Shown: positions 35,029 to 44,117, numbered from the stretch's first letter. The stretch: DNA of 64,000 nt from SHWB01 sp050246875 (GCA_050246875.1 JBFWVF010000004.1:340915-404914); one strand, 5' to 3'. Notes: generated by a model not told the origin, from the letters alone. Made by a program: numbers and translations.

Positions 35029-36111
35029 ATGTTCTATACCTGCGCGCCGCATGCGCCGGCCGCCGACCACGGCCACCGCGCCACCGTCAATTGCCGCGGC
35101 AAGCGCCTGACCGTCGACATCCACTGCCATGTCCACGTTCCCAGCGCCGACGCGATGCTGAAGGCGTCGGGAGCCGTCGGTGGCGATGTCGGCCGGATGT
35201 TCTCCAACGACCTGACCAACCGCATCAACGTCCAGCAGAACGTAGACCGCATGCCGCAGCTCTCGCAGGTCGACATCCGCCTCGCCGACATGGATGCCCA
35301 GGGCATCGACATCCAGGCCATCTCGCCCTCGCCGTTCCACTACAACTACTGGGTCGACACCGGCATCGCCCGCGACATCACGCGCCTCGTCAACGACCGC
35401 ATCGGCGAGATCGCAGCGCAGCATCCGGACCGCTTCGCGCCGATGTGCGTCGCGCCGCTGCAGAACTGCAACGAGGCCATCGCCGAACTGGAACGCTGCC
35501 ACAAGCAGCATGGCATGCGCGGCGTCGAGATCTCGACCAACGTCAACGGCAAGGAGTTGACGCGCTGCGGGCTGGAGAAGTTTTTCGCCCGCGTCGAGGA
35601 ACTCGACATGATGGTCTTCATCCACCCGGCCGGCACGTCCGAAGGCAATCGCATGCGCGATCACTACTTCACCAACCTGATCGGCCATCCGCTCGAATCG
35701 GCGCTGGCCGTCGGCCATCTCATCTTCGACGGCTATCTCGAGCGCTTCCCCGGCCTGAAGGTCTGCATTGCCCATGGCGGCGGCTATGCGCCGGCCTACT
35801 GGGGTCGCTTCGATCACCCCTATCCGACGCGCGAGGACGTGCATGGCACGCTGCCGCACCCGCCGTCGCACTACCTGAAGAAGCTGCACTTCGACACGGT
35901 GGTGTTCACCGAGATGCAGCTTCGCCACCTCATCGAGGCGTGGGGCGCCGACCACATCCTGCTCGGCACCGACTATCCCTACGACATGGCGGAGACCGAC
36001 CCGGTCGGCCACGTCGAATCGGTGAAGGGACTGTCGGAACCGGACCGCGCGCTCGTCTGCGGCGGCAACGCTGCACGCCTGATGGGCATCAAGGTACCGG
36101 CGAAGCGCTGA
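35029..36111 (+). CDS. ACMSD-like amidohydrolase
   Basis: Encodes 360 residues of the amidohydrolase-2 family. The metal site begins D30-I-H32-C-H34, followed by FIHPAG, CIAHGGGYAP and the conserved Asp in LLGTDYPYDM. Relatives such as alpha-amino-beta-carboxymuconate-semialdehyde decarboxylase remove carboxyl groups from aromatic ring-cleavage products with a zinc ion. It is divergent from an oxygenase gene, which suits an aromatic or heteroaromatic catabolic step. A hairpin follows its stop codon. Confidence 0.88.
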   Translation: MFYTCAPHAPAADHGHRATVNCRGKRLTVDIHCHVHVPSADAMLKASGAVGGDVGRMFSNDLTNRINVQQNVDRMPQLSQVDIRLADMDAQGIDIQAISPSPFHYNYWVDTGIARDITRLVNDRIGEIAAQHPDRFAPMCVAPLQNCNEAIAELERCHKQHGMRGVEISTNVNGKELTRCGLEKFFARVEELDMMVFIHPAGTSEGNRMRDHYFTNLIGHPLESALAVGHLIFDGYLERFPGLKVCIAHGGGYAPAYWGRFDHPYPTREDVHGTLPHPPSHYLKKLHFDTVVFTEMQLRHLIEAWGADHILLGTDYPYDMAETDPVGHVESVKGLSEPDRALVCGGNAARLMGIKVPAKR

Positions 36112-36122
36112 GCCGGACGGAA

Positions 36123-36151
36123 CCGGGCGGTATCGTACCGGTACCGCCCGG
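36123..36151 (+). terminator. Hairpin after the amidohydrolase gene
   Basis: CCGGGCGGTA pairs perfectly with TACCGCCCGG across a 9-nt loop, between the amidohydrolase stop and the next start. No T-run follows, so it may be a weak terminator or an RNA-stabilising hairpin. Confidence 0.5.
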
Positions 36152-36164
36152 GCGTTCCGACATC

Positions 36165-36539
36165 ATGCCCCACGCCGTCCGCACGCGACGCATCTACGAT
36201 CCGCCCGCCGCCGACGACGGGCTTCGCATTCTCGTCGACCGCCTCTGGCCGCGGGGCGTGAGTCGCGTGGAGGCCCGCCTCGATCTCTGGCTCCGGGATA
36301 TCGCGCCGAGCACCGGTCTGCGCCAGTGGTTCCATGGCGCGGCGGGCGAATGGGTTGAATTTCGCCGCCGCTACCGCGCCGAGCTGGACGCCAACCCCGG
36401 GGCGGTGGGCGAATTGCGTGCAGCCTTGGCGAAGGGTCCGGCGACCCTGCTCTTTTCGGTAAAGGACACGGAGCGCAACCACGCCCGCCTGATCGTCGAG
36501 TATCTCGCCCGTCAATCGAGTTCGAAGGCGTCCTTGTAG
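36165..36539 (+). CDS. DUF488 family protein
   Basis: Encodes 124 residues with YDPPAADDGLRILVDRLWPRGVSR, WLRDIAPSTGLRQWF and LLFSVKDTERNHARLIVEYL, the DUF488 pattern. Function unknown. Its last 28 nt overlap the 3' end of the convergent carbamoyltransferase gene, which is antisense overlap at the two C-termini. Confidence 0.87.
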   Translation: MPHAVRTRRIYDPPAADDGLRILVDRLWPRGVSRVEARLDLWLRDIAPSTGLRQWFHGAAGEWVEFRRRYRAELDANPGAVGELRAALAKGPATLLFSVKDTERNHARLIVEYLARQSSSKASL

Positions 36540-38347
36540 TCGCGCTTCAATGCCGGATCCTGATCGGCCTTCAGCAGCACGCAATCGCCGACGACAAGGC
36601 GGTCGATTTCGGAGCCCATGAAGCAGCGGAACGCATCCTCCGGCGTGCAGACGATCGGCTCGCCGCGCACATTGAAGGACGTATTGACCAGAACAGGACA
36701 GCCGGTGCGCTGCTTGAAGGCGTCGATCAGCGCGTGATAGCGCGGATTGCTTTCGCGATGCACGGTCTGCACCCGCGCCGAATAGTCGACATGCGTGACG
36801 GCCGGGATTTCCGAGCGCGGCACGTTGAGCTTCTCGATGCCGAACAGCGCCTCTTCGTCCTGCGTCATCGCGCGCCGGCGACGTTCGACCACCGGCGCCA
36901 CCAGCAGCATGTAGGGACTATCGCAGTCCATCTCGAACCATTCGGCCACGTCCTCGCGCAATACCGACGGCGCGAAGGGCCGGAAGCTTTCGCGATACTT
37001 GACCTTGAGGTTGAGTGTCTTCTGCATCGAGGGCGACCGCGGATCGCCGAGAATCGAACGCCCGCCGAGGGCCCGCGGCCCGAACTCCATGCGTCCCTGA
37101 AACCAGCCGACAGCCTCTCCGGCAGCCAGCGCGTCGGCCGTGCCGGCGATCATCTCCGACTCGCCGACGGTGCGGAAGCGCGCGCCCGCCGCGGCGAGGC
37201 GGCGCTCCACGTCGTCTTGGCCGTACTCGGGTCCAAGATAGCTGCCCTGCATGCCGTCGATGGCACCATTGACGTGACGGGGCTGGCCCTGGAAATGGTG
37301 ACAGGCGACCAGAGCCGCACCCAGCGCGCCGCCCGCATCGCCGGCCGCCGGCTGGACCCAGATGCGCTCGAAGCGACCCTCGCGCAGCACCTTGCCGTTG
37401 GCCACGCAGTTGAGGGCGACACCGCCGGCAAGACAGAGGTTCTTCGTGCCGGTCTCCGCCGCGAGGGAGCGCGTCAGCCGCAGCACCACCTCCTCGGTGA
37501 CCGCCTGGATCGACGCCGCCAGATCCATCTCGCGCTGCGTCAGCCAGCTTTCCTGCGGCCGCGGCGGCCCACCGAAAAGATCGTGGAACTTGGCCGACGT
37601 CATGGTGAGGCCGGTGCAATAGTCGAAGTACGACTGGTCGAGCCGGAACGTGCCGTCTGGCTTCAGATCGACGATGTTGTCGAGGATGGCCTGGGCGTAT
37701 TTCGGCTCGCCGTAGGGCGCCAGCCCCATCACCTTGTATTCGCCGGAATTGACCTTGAAGCCGGTGTAGTAGGTGAACGCCGAGTAGAGCAGGCCCAACG
37801 AATGGGGAAAGTGCAGCTCGCGCGTCATCTCGAGGCTGTTGCCACGGCCGATGCCGACGCTCGTGGTCGCCCATTCGCCGACGCCGTCCATCGTCAGGAC
37901 GAGGGCGTCCTCGAACGGCGACGGATAGAACGCGCTTGCCGCGTGGCTCTGGTGATGCTCGGCGAACACCAGCTTGCGCGTCCAGTCGAAGTCGGGCGCC
38001 CAGCGCCTGAGTTCGTCGCGCAGCATCGACTTCTGGAACAGCTTCTCCTTGAGCCACAAGGGAATCGCCATGCGGAAAGAACGGAAGCCGCGCGGCGCGA
38101 AGGCGACATAGGTTTCGAGCAGGCGCTCGAACTTGAGGAACGGCTTGTCGTAGAAGGCAACGTAGTCGACTGCGTCGAGCGTGGTGGAGGCCGCGTCGAG
38201 ACAGTAGGAGACGGCGTTCGCCGGAAATCCGGCGTCGTGTTTCTTGCGGGTAAAGCGTTCTTCCTGAGCCGCGGCAACGATACGGCCGTCTTCGACGAGA
38301 GCCGCCGCGCTATCGTGATAGAATGCCGAAATTCCGAGAATGCGCAT
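36512..38347 (-). CDS. NodU/CmcH-family carbamoyltransferase
   Basis: Encodes 611 residues. An N-terminal ASKHA-fold domain (MRILGISAFYHDSAAALV, EHHQSHAASAFYPSPFEDA, MDGVGEWATTSVG, LAGGVALNCVANGK) is followed by the Sua5/YrdC-related C-terminal domain (GPRALGGRSILGDPRS, FRPFAPSVL, LVNTSFNVRGEPIVCTPEDA). It transfers a carbamoyl group from carbamoyl phosphate via carbamoyl-AMP to a hydroxyl of a small molecule, glycan or lipid. The two small membrane proteins just upstream form a recurrent set with it. Nodulation is not implied. Confidence 0.93.
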   Translation of the reverse strand: MRILGISAFYHDSAAALVEDGRIVAAAQEERFTRKKHDAGFPANAVSYCLDAASTTLDAVDYVAFYDKPFLKFERLLETYVAFAPRGFRSFRMAIPLWLKEKLFQKSMLRDELRRWAPDFDWTRKLVFAEHHQSHAASAFYPSPFEDALVLTMDGVGEWATTSVGIGRGNSLEMTRELHFPHSLGLLYSAFTYYTGFKVNSGEYKVMGLAPYGEPKYAQAILDNIVDLKPDGTFRLDQSYFDYCTGLTMTSAKFHDLFGGPPRPQESWLTQREMDLAASIQAVTEEVVLRLTRSLAAETGTKNLCLAGGVALNCVANGKVLREGRFERIWVQPAAGDAGGALGAALVACHHFQGQPRHVNGAIDGMQGSYLGPEYGQDDVERRLAAAGARFRTVGESEMIAGTADALAAGEAVGWFQGRMEFGPRALGGRSILGDPRSPSMQKTLNLKVKYRESFRPFAPSVLREDVAEWFEMDCDSPYMLLVAPVVERRRRAMTQDEEALFGIEKLNVPRSEIPAVTHVDYSARVQTVHRESNPRYHALIDAFKQRTGCPVLVNTSFNVRGEPIVCTPEDAFRCFMGSEIDRLVVGDCVLLKADQDPALKRDYKDAFELD

Positions 38348-38360
38348 TCCGGTTGGCCGG

Positions 38361-38510
38361 CTAGAACAGCGTATAAATGAAAGGCGCGACGGCGGAACCC
38401 TTCGTCAGCACGATCAGGCCGCCGAACAACACCATCACCAGCAGGATCGGCAGCAGCCAGAATTTCTTGCGCACCCGCAGGAACATCCACAACTCGGCCA
38501 GGAATGACAT
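38361..38510 (-). CDS. DUF5989 family small membrane protein (49 residues)
   Basis: A very short gene between the carbamoyltransferase and SxtJ genes. It starts at ATG 38510 with MSFLAELWMFLRVRKKFWLL, has one hydrophobic helix (about 19-37), and ends KGSAVAPFIYTLF. The basic RVRKKFWLLP before the helix and the C-terminal SAVAPFIYTLF are the DUF5989 signature. It lies 13 nt from each neighbour, so it is part of the same operon. It probably anchors the carbamoyltransferase at the membrane; that role is inferred. Confidence 0.88.
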   Translation of the reverse strand: MSFLAELWMFLRVRKKFWLLPILLVMVLFGGLIVLTKGSAVAPFIYTLF

Positions 38511-38522
38511 CGTCTGCGTCCC

Positions 38523-38969
38523 CTAGAACTGGTGCTTGATCGATTCCGGCGTGGGGCCGGGCGGCGTGCGGACGATCCAGTAGCTTGCGGCATGCGGGTC
38601 ACGCCGCAGGCGAAGCATGTCCTTGCCCAGGGCGCGCATGACGAGCCCGGTCGGCATGACGGCGAGATAGAACACGCCACCCATCACGATCGGGTTTACG
38701 ACGTGGAAAAGCAGCAGCCCCAGCTTCGTCCACAAACGGTTGAGCGGCGCAAGGGCCGCCGGCCAGACCAGCCCGGTCACAATCAGAAGGCCACCGCCGC
38801 CGAGCAACAGCCAGGTAACTGTTCCATCTCCGCTGAAGAACAGCCAGCGCACCAGGCCGATGGCGGCCAGGATGCCGCCGACGACAAGGCCGAACGACCT
38901 GTCGGAACTGCCCGTTATCTTGTCTTCGCGATGGAGATCCTCGTGAAGGGAACTCTTCCGGCCCGCCAT
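38523..38969 (-). CDS. SxtJ-family membrane protein
   Basis: Encodes 148 residues with about three membrane helices (SFGLVVGGILAAIGLVRWLF, TWLLLGGGGLLIVTGLVW, LGLLLFHVVNPIVMGGVFYL) and the C-terminal LGKDMLRLRRDPHAASYWI, typical of SxtJ proteins that accompany NodU-type carbamoyltransferases. AGGAGG lies 7-12 nt before ATG 38969, which fixes the start against an upstream ATG at 39035. First gene of the three-gene leftward operon. Confidence 0.85.
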   Translation of the reverse strand: MAGRKSSLHEDLHREDKITGSSDRSFGLVVGGILAAIGLVRWLFFSGDGTVTWLLLGGGGLLIVTGLVWPAALAPLNRLWTKLGLLLFHVVNPIVMGGVFYLAVMPTGLVMRALGKDMLRLRRDPHAASYWIVRTPPGPTPESIKHQF

Positions 38970-39133
38970 CGGGGGCCTCCTCCTTTGCGTCCGTCGGCGC
39001 CCAACTAGCACTTTAGCAGAGGTGTCGTCAGCCACTTCGCGCGGTCACACCATCCATCGCCTCGGAAATCCGTCGGGCATGCGTGTTGGGGCCCAACGTG
39101 CTAGTATATTCAGGTACATGTCAGGTCCAGTCC

Positions 39134-39394
39134 ATGAAGTACCTGCCCGTTGTCGTCGTCCTTCTTCTGCTCGCGGCCGGTGCCACCTGGGTGCGCTATG
39201 GCAGCCTGTCGCCATGTGACTGGATGGTGACGGACCTCGCCGAGCAGCTCAATGTGCCGGAGGGCGTGGCCGCCCTCAAGATCCGGACGGATCTGGCTTT
39301 GCGCGGGATTACCGACCCGAAGCCGGGCGAATGTCTCGTCGAGTGGTGGCGGATACGCATCGACGGCACGGAGCACCTGCACCCGGGACGGTAA
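39134..39394 (+). CDS. Small exported hypothetical protein
   Basis: Encodes 86 residues. MKYLPVVVVLLLLAAGATWV is an uncleaved anchor or signal peptide; the remaining residues include two Cys (CDWM and GECLVEW) that could form a disulfide in the periplasm. Similar short proteins with MVTDLAEQLNVPEGVAA are found in alphaproteobacteria, but I cannot name the family. ATG 39134 places the hydrophobic segment at the N-terminus and is preferred to ATG 39083. Confidence 0.6.
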   Translation: MKYLPVVVVLLLLAAGATWVRYGSLSPCDWMVTDLAEQLNVPEGVAALKIRTDLALRGITDPKPGECLVEWWRIRIDGTEHLHPGR

Positions 39395-39492
39395 CCCGTC
39401 ATCTCGGATGGCAAGCGCGCACCGCCGGGACTCTCGCCCCCGGCGAACACGGGCCGTAAGGTGCCGCACCGAACTGGCGAAGGTACCGCTCC

Positions 39493-41028
39493 ATGCTGCC
39501 CATCGACGCTCTCTATCGCGGCCTGGCAATCAACCCGGACGGCATCGCGCTAGAGGGCGACGGCGAAAGCCTGACCTACCGGGCGCTCGTTGCGCGCGTC
39601 GAGGCCCTGGCGGCGGCCTACCAGCAGCGCCTGCCCTCGCCGCAGGCGCGCATCGCCATCTGCGGCGCCAACAGTTTCGCCCATGTCGTCGCCATTCTCG
39701 CCTGTCATCTCTCGGGCAATGTGTGGGTGGCGGTCAGCGCGCGGGCCGGCAAACTCGAGAACGAGGCCCTGCTCGGCGCCGTCGTGCCGGACCTGATCGT
39801 CGCCGACGAGGACCTGTTCGACCGCTTGCCGGTCGATGGCATCCCGACCATCCGCCTGACCGCCGCCAACGGCAAAGGCGGGACGGATACCGTCGCCGGC
39901 CTGATCGCCGCCAATACCGGCCGCCGGCCCGGGCGGCCCCTGCTCGACCCCGAGACGGACCTGCAGGCGATCAAGTTCACCGGTGGCTCGACCGGCCGGC
40001 CCAAGGCCGTGATGCAGCCCTACCGCGTCGGCGTGACCTTGATCGGCAGCTTTCTGTCGACCTTCCACTTCCGCAGCGACGACTGCCAGCTCGCCGCTGC
40101 CCCGGTCAGCCATGCCTCATTCGTGTTCATGCTGCCGCTGTTCGCCGTCGGCGGGCGCAACATCGTGCTGACGGGCCCGGACCCAGACCGCATCCTCGAC
40201 GCCTTCGCCACACGTGGCGTCACGACGATGTTCATGCCGCCGACCATGGTCTACCGCGTCATGGCGCACCCGAAGGCGGTGCCGGGCAGCTTCCCCGGCC
40301 TGCGCCACCTCTACTACAGCGCCGCGCCGATGCCGGCGGAGAAGATCCCCGAGGTGCAGCGCGTCTTCCCCAATGCGCTGGAAACGCTCTACGGCCAGAC
40401 CGAGGCGTCGTCCATCTGCACCGCCATGACCGTCGCCGAGATGAACCGGCCGGAGAACCAGGGCTCGGTCGGCCGCGCCTCGCCGATGATGCGCGTCGAG
40501 ATCATGGACGCCGAGGGCAACCTGCTGCCGCCGGGCGCCGAAGGCGAGGTGGTGGTGCGCGGCGGCCTCGTCATGAAGGGCTATCTCGGCAACCCCGAGG
40601 CCACGGCCGAGACCATCCGCGACGGCTGGCTGCACACCGGCGACGGCGGCCTGATCGACGAACGCGGCTACCTCTGGCTCAAGGACCGCCTGCGCGACGT
40701 CATCATCTCCGGCGGCTTCAACGTCTACCCCACCGACGTCGAGGGCGCGCTCGGCCTGCATCCGGCGGTCTACGAAAGCACGGTGTTCGGCTGTCGCGAC
40801 GATTTCTGGGGCGAGCGCGTGGAGGCGGCCGTGCAGCTGCGTCCCGGCAGCACCGCCACGCCGGCCGAGCTGCAGGCCTTCGTGCGCGAGCGCCTCGGCG
40901 CGGTGAAGACGCCGAAGATCGTCCACTTCGTCGACGACCTCCCGCGCAGCTCGGTCGGCAAGGTGCTGCGCCGCGAACTGCGGGCGCAATACGACACGCC
41001 GGAGCGCAAGGGCCTCGGCGGGCGCTGA
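39493..41028 (+). CDS. AMP-binding acyl-CoA ligase/synthetase
   Basis: Encodes 511 residues of the ANL superfamily. The P-loop is KFTGGSTGRPKAVMQP (about 160-175), A5 is LYGQTEASS, A7 is WLHTGDGGLIDERGYL, A8 is LKDRLRDVIISGGFNVYPTDVE, and the catalytic Lys is in RSSVGKVLRREL near the end. It activates a carboxylic acid as the adenylate and then as the CoA thioester. The substrate (fatty, aromatic or other acid) cannot be read from sequence. It opens a region rich in hydrolases and oxygenases. Confidence 0.93.
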   Translation: MLPIDALYRGLAINPDGIALEGDGESLTYRALVARVEALAAAYQQRLPSPQARIAICGANSFAHVVAILACHLSGNVWVAVSARAGKLENEALLGAVVPDLIVADEDLFDRLPVDGIPTIRLTAANGKGGTDTVAGLIAANTGRRPGRPLLDPETDLQAIKFTGGSTGRPKAVMQPYRVGVTLIGSFLSTFHFRSDDCQLAAAPVSHASFVFMLPLFAVGGRNIVLTGPDPDRILDAFATRGVTTMFMPPTMVYRVMAHPKAVPGSFPGLRHLYYSAAPMPAEKIPEVQRVFPNALETLYGQTEASSICTAMTVAEMNRPENQGSVGRASPMMRVEIMDAEGNLLPPGAEGEVVVRGGLVMKGYLGNPEATAETIRDGWLHTGDGGLIDERGYLWLKDRLRDVIISGGFNVYPTDVEGALGLHPAVYESTVFGCRDDFWGERVEAAVQLRPGSTATPAELQAFVRERLGAVKTPKIVHFVDDLPRSSVGKVLRRELRAQYDTPERKGLGGR

Positions 41029-41041
41029 CCACGGCACGCGT

Positions 41042-41060
41042 CGACGCCGCCGCGGCGTCG
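41042..41060 (+). terminator. Hairpin after the acyl-CoA ligase gene
   Basis: CGACGCCG-ccg-CGGCGTCG, an 8-bp perfect stem 13 nt after the stop codon. No T-run; likely a weak or Rho-assisted terminator. Confidence 0.4.
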
Positions 41061-41128
41061 CGCTAGCCTTCCCGCCGGCCCCGCCAGAAGGGCCATGCGC
41101 GGCCAGACGCGCCGCAGGGGAGGCCGGC

Positions 41129-42295
41129 ATGTTCATGTACTTTCCCGAGAACTATCCGTGGTCGATGGCGGTGCTGCTGGCGACCAACATGGGTGGCGTG
41201 CTGTCGGAGATCGACGAGGCCTGCGCGGCGCTGAAGCCGCACGCGGCCGCCAACGACGCCAGCGCCAACGAGCTGTGGTTCCAGCAGTGGACACGGATCG
41301 GCGCGCGCGCCGAGGCGCAGGCCGACGACGATGCCGCGGCGGGGCATGCCTTCACCGCCGCGCGCAAGTACAAGCGCGCGGCGATCTACTACATGACGGC
41401 CGAGCGGCAGGCGCGTGCCGGCGACCCGCGCAAGGTCGCATCCTACCGCAAGATGCTCGCCTGCTTCGCGCGCGGAACGGCGCTGGCTGGCGACCGCGTC
41501 GAACGGGTCGAGGTGCCGTCTCCCGTCGGCGACCTGCCGGCGCTCTACGTGCCAGCGGCGCCCGGCACGGCGAGCGGGCGCGGCCCTGCCATCGTCCACA
41601 TGGACGGGCTGGACGTGATGAAGGAGTTCCTCTTCCTCTCCGGCGTCGCCGAGGGTTACGCGCGGCGCGGCGTCGCCGTGCTGCTGCTCGACCATCCGGG
41701 TATCGGCGAGGCGCTGCGCCTGCGCGAACTCAGGCTGACGCCCGAGGTCGAGGTGCCGGCCGGCGCCGCCGTCGACTGGTTGGAGAAGCGCACCGAGATC
41801 GATCCCAGGCGCATCGGCGTCGCCGCGCTGTCGCTCGGCGGCTACTACGCCCCGCGCGCCGCGGCGTGCGAGCCGCGCTTTGCCTGCTGTGTCGCCTGGG
41901 GCGCCATCTGGGACTACGGACCGATCACGCGCGCACGGGCTGCCGGCGGCGGATCGGCACTGTCGGTGTCGAACTGGGCGCACCACATGCAGCTCGTCTT
42001 CGGGCTGGAGCGGATGGACGACATCCTCGCCACGACCGACCGCATGGCACTGGCACCGGTGATGGACCGCCTGCGCTGCCCGTTGCTGGTGGTGCACGGC
42101 GAGAACGACCGCCAGATCGCCGTCGCCATGGCAGAGAACACCGTCGCCGCGGCGAAAAGCAGCGCGCGCGCGGAACTGAAGCTGTTCTCCCTCGCCGAGG
42201 GCGGCGCCGAGCATTGCCAGGTCGACAATCCGACCCTCGGCGCCGACTACATCGCCGACTGGGTGGCCGGCGTGCTCGGCGGCCGCACCGCTTAG
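41129..42295 (+). CDS. Alpha/beta hydrolase of the FrsA / pseudooxynicotine-hydrolase type
   Basis: Encodes 388 residues. A helical N-terminal cap domain (about 1-130, with KYKRAAIYYMTAERQA) precedes the alpha/beta-hydrolase core. The nucleophile elbow is VAALSLGGYYAPRAAA; HMDGLDVMKEF resembles the oxyanion region of 2,6-dihydroxypseudooxynicotine hydrolase relatives, and the catalytic His is likely in GAEHCQVDN. Such enzymes cleave C-C bonds of 1,3-dicarbonyl or acyl compounds. It converges on the CMD-like gene with a 6-nt gap. Confidence 0.85.
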   Translation: MFMYFPENYPWSMAVLLATNMGGVLSEIDEACAALKPHAAANDASANELWFQQWTRIGARAEAQADDDAAAGHAFTAARKYKRAAIYYMTAERQARAGDPRKVASYRKMLACFARGTALAGDRVERVEVPSPVGDLPALYVPAAPGTASGRGPAIVHMDGLDVMKEFLFLSGVAEGYARRGVAVLLLDHPGIGEALRLRELRLTPEVEVPAGAAVDWLEKRTEIDPRRIGVAALSLGGYYAPRAAACEPRFACCVAWGAIWDYGPITRARAAGGGSALSVSNWAHHMQLVFGLERMDDILATTDRMALAPVMDRLRCPLLVVHGENDRQIAVAMAENTVAAAKSSARAELKLFSLAEGGAEHCQVDNPTLGADYIADWVAGVLGGRTA

Positions 42296-42301
42296 GCTCC
42301 G

Positions 42302-42913
42302 TCAGCCCTTGAGCCTCGGCAGGCCCTCGGGCACCGGCACGTGGAATGTGTTGGCCACCATGGCCACGTGGTTGTAGTGGCCGATGACCGCGATCAGCTC
42401 CACGAGCTGCTGTTCGCCGAGCAGGTCGAGAACCGCCCGGTAGGTGCCATCCGATACCGCACGCGTCTCCAGCAGTTCGCGCGTGTAGGCGTAGACCACC
42501 GCCTCGTCGTGCTTCTCGAAGGCTGGCTGGCGGCGCTCCTCGATAGCGTCGACGACGGCCGCCGCGATGCCGTACTGCAGCGCCTCCGGCTTGTGCGCGC
42601 CCCATTCGATCTGCGACGACCAGTGACGCGCGACGACGATGATCGCCAGCTCGCGCAGACGCTGGTCGACGGTTGCTTCCCAGCGGCAGAACTGCCCGAA
42701 CGGTAACGCCCGCTCGGCGAGCTTGGGGCTGCGCAGCCAGGCGTTCATCGGGCCGATGATGCGACCCGTGCGGCTGGCGAAGATCGTGTCGGCCAGGCGC
42801 TTCTGCTCATCCGACATGGTGTTGTAGGTCAGTTCGGTCAGGCGACTCACGGCGAACACTCCGGACTCGGGACGCGAGGCGGTCAGCATCGCGACCGGGA
42901 GCGTCACGGGCAA
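42302..42913 (-). CDS. Carboxymuconolactone decarboxylase family protein
   Basis: Encodes 203 residues, all helical. The core RELAIIVVARHWSSQIEWGAHKPEAL has the CMD/AhpD helix pair with Glu and His, but not the CxxC of AhpD peroxidase partners, so thiol peroxidase chemistry is unlikely and a decarboxylase or isomerase-type role is better. The C-terminal AVIGHYNHVAMVANTF is also typical. The true start could be downstream of the one given (ATG at 42817 begins MSDEQKRLAD). Divergent from the cyclase gene, 80 nt apart. Confidence 0.83.
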   Translation of the reverse strand: MPVTLPVAMLTASRPESGVFAVSRLTELTYNTMSDEQKRLADTIFASRTGRIIGPMNAWLRSPKLAERALPFGQFCRWEATVDQRLRELAIIVVARHWSSQIEWGAHKPEALQYGIAAAVVDAIEERRQPAFEKHDEAVVYAYTRELLETRAVSDGTYRAVLDLLGEQQLVELIAVIGHYNHVAMVANTFHVPVPEGLPRLKG

Positions 42914-42993
42914 GTCCGCAATGCCGCTGCATGCTTGACTCGATCTGATGAGGGACGGACGCTGCCCGCCCCGATCAGGAGGAGCGTCGAGCC

Positions 42994-43977
42994 ATGGCCA
43001 ATCCCCGCAGCAAACTGCGCATCACCCGTCAACTGCTGACCGAGTATTCCGAAAAGTACAAGAACTGGGGCAAGTGGGGGCCGGACGACGAGATCGGCAC
43101 GCTCAACTACACCACACCTGAAAGCATCGTCGCCGCGGCGCAACTCGTGAAAAGCGGCAAGGTCATCTCGCTCGGCCTCAACTACGACCAGTATGGCCCG
43201 CAGGGCGCACGCTCGAAGTATCCGGCGATGGGACGCTTCAATCCCGTCCACCTGATGACCCGCACCGGCACGGACGCCTATTCCGGCATCCTCGACTCGC
43301 GCGGCATCCGCGGCACCGACGACATCCTCATCATGCCTCTGCAGAGCGGTACGCAGTGGGATGGCCTGGGTCACATCCTCTACGAGAACTACACCTGGAA
43401 CGGCTATGACTGCCGCGTCATCTCCAGCGCCGGCGCGGCCAAGAACGGCATCGAGAAGACCAAGACCAAGATGGTTGGCCGCGGCGTCTTCCTCGACATC
43501 CCGAAGACGATGGGCGTCCAGTGGCTCGAGGATGGCTACCCGGTGACCGGCGAAGACCTCGACAAGGCCTGCAAGGCGCACAAGGTGGAGGTCCGCGAGG
43601 GCGACTTCGTCATCGTGCGGACCGGCATGATGGAACGCTGCCTGCACGACAAGTCGTGGGACGGCTATCCGGGCGGCGACGCACCGGGCCTCGCCTTCGA
43701 GTCGATCGACTGGATCCAGTCGAAGCGCATCGCCGGTATCGCCACCGACACATGGGGCGCCGAGGTGCGACCGAACGAGACCGACGAGAACATCAACCAG
43801 CCCTGGCACTGGATCGTCATCCCGATCATGGGCCTGACGGTGGGCGAGATCTTCTATCTCGGCGACCTGGCCGAGGACTGCAACAAGGACGGCAGGCACG
43901 AGTTCATGTTCGTCGCCCCGGCCCTGCCGGTAACGGGCGCCGTCGGCTCACCGGTCAACCCGCTGGCAATCAAGTAG
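42994..43977 (+). CDS. Cyclase-family metal-dependent hydrolase
   Basis: Encodes 327 residues of the cyclase / kynurenine-formamidase-like fold. The motif LQSGTQWDGLGH replaces the canonical HxGTHxD but is the usual form in the longer cyclase subgroup, which hydrolyses lactones, isatin or similar rings. GDFVIVRTGMMER and GIATDTWGAEVRPNE follow. AGGAG precedes the ATG. Together with the neighbouring ligase, hydrolase and CMD-like protein it suggests a ring-opening pathway. A strong hairpin follows the stop. Confidence 0.87.
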   Translation: MANPRSKLRITRQLLTEYSEKYKNWGKWGPDDEIGTLNYTTPESIVAAAQLVKSGKVISLGLNYDQYGPQGARSKYPAMGRFNPVHLMTRTGTDAYSGILDSRGIRGTDDILIMPLQSGTQWDGLGHILYENYTWNGYDCRVISSAGAAKNGIEKTKTKMVGRGVFLDIPKTMGVQWLEDGYPVTGEDLDKACKAHKVEVREGDFVIVRTGMMERCLHDKSWDGYPGGDAPGLAFESIDWIQSKRIAGIATDTWGAEVRPNETDENINQPWHWIVIPIMGLTVGEIFYLGDLAEDCNKDGRHEFMFVAPALPVTGAVGSPVNPLAIK

Positions 43978-43995
43978 GCCGCCTGGCCGCGCGGA

Positions 43996-44030
43996 CGTCC
44001 TTGTCCCGTGCCTGTTTCGGGACGAGGACG
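43996..44030 (+). terminator. Hairpin after the cyclase-family gene
   Basis: CGTCCTTGTCCCG pairs with CGGGACGAGGACG (one T-G wobble, 13 bp) across a 9-nt loop, starting 18 nt after the stop. A good terminator candidate despite lacking a T-run. Confidence 0.55.
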
Positions 44031-44117
44031 GCACGCAACCGGCTGCCGCCAACGCGCGGCATGGCGTAATCTTGCCGTGAAGCGCCCGGCTGCAGGGCGC
44101 CACAAGGGGGCGTCGCC

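Noticed and set aside
36512..38347. Nodulation function suggested by NodU similarity
   Set aside because: No other nod genes are present; the family is broad and the DUF5989/SxtJ neighbours point to a non-nodulation role.
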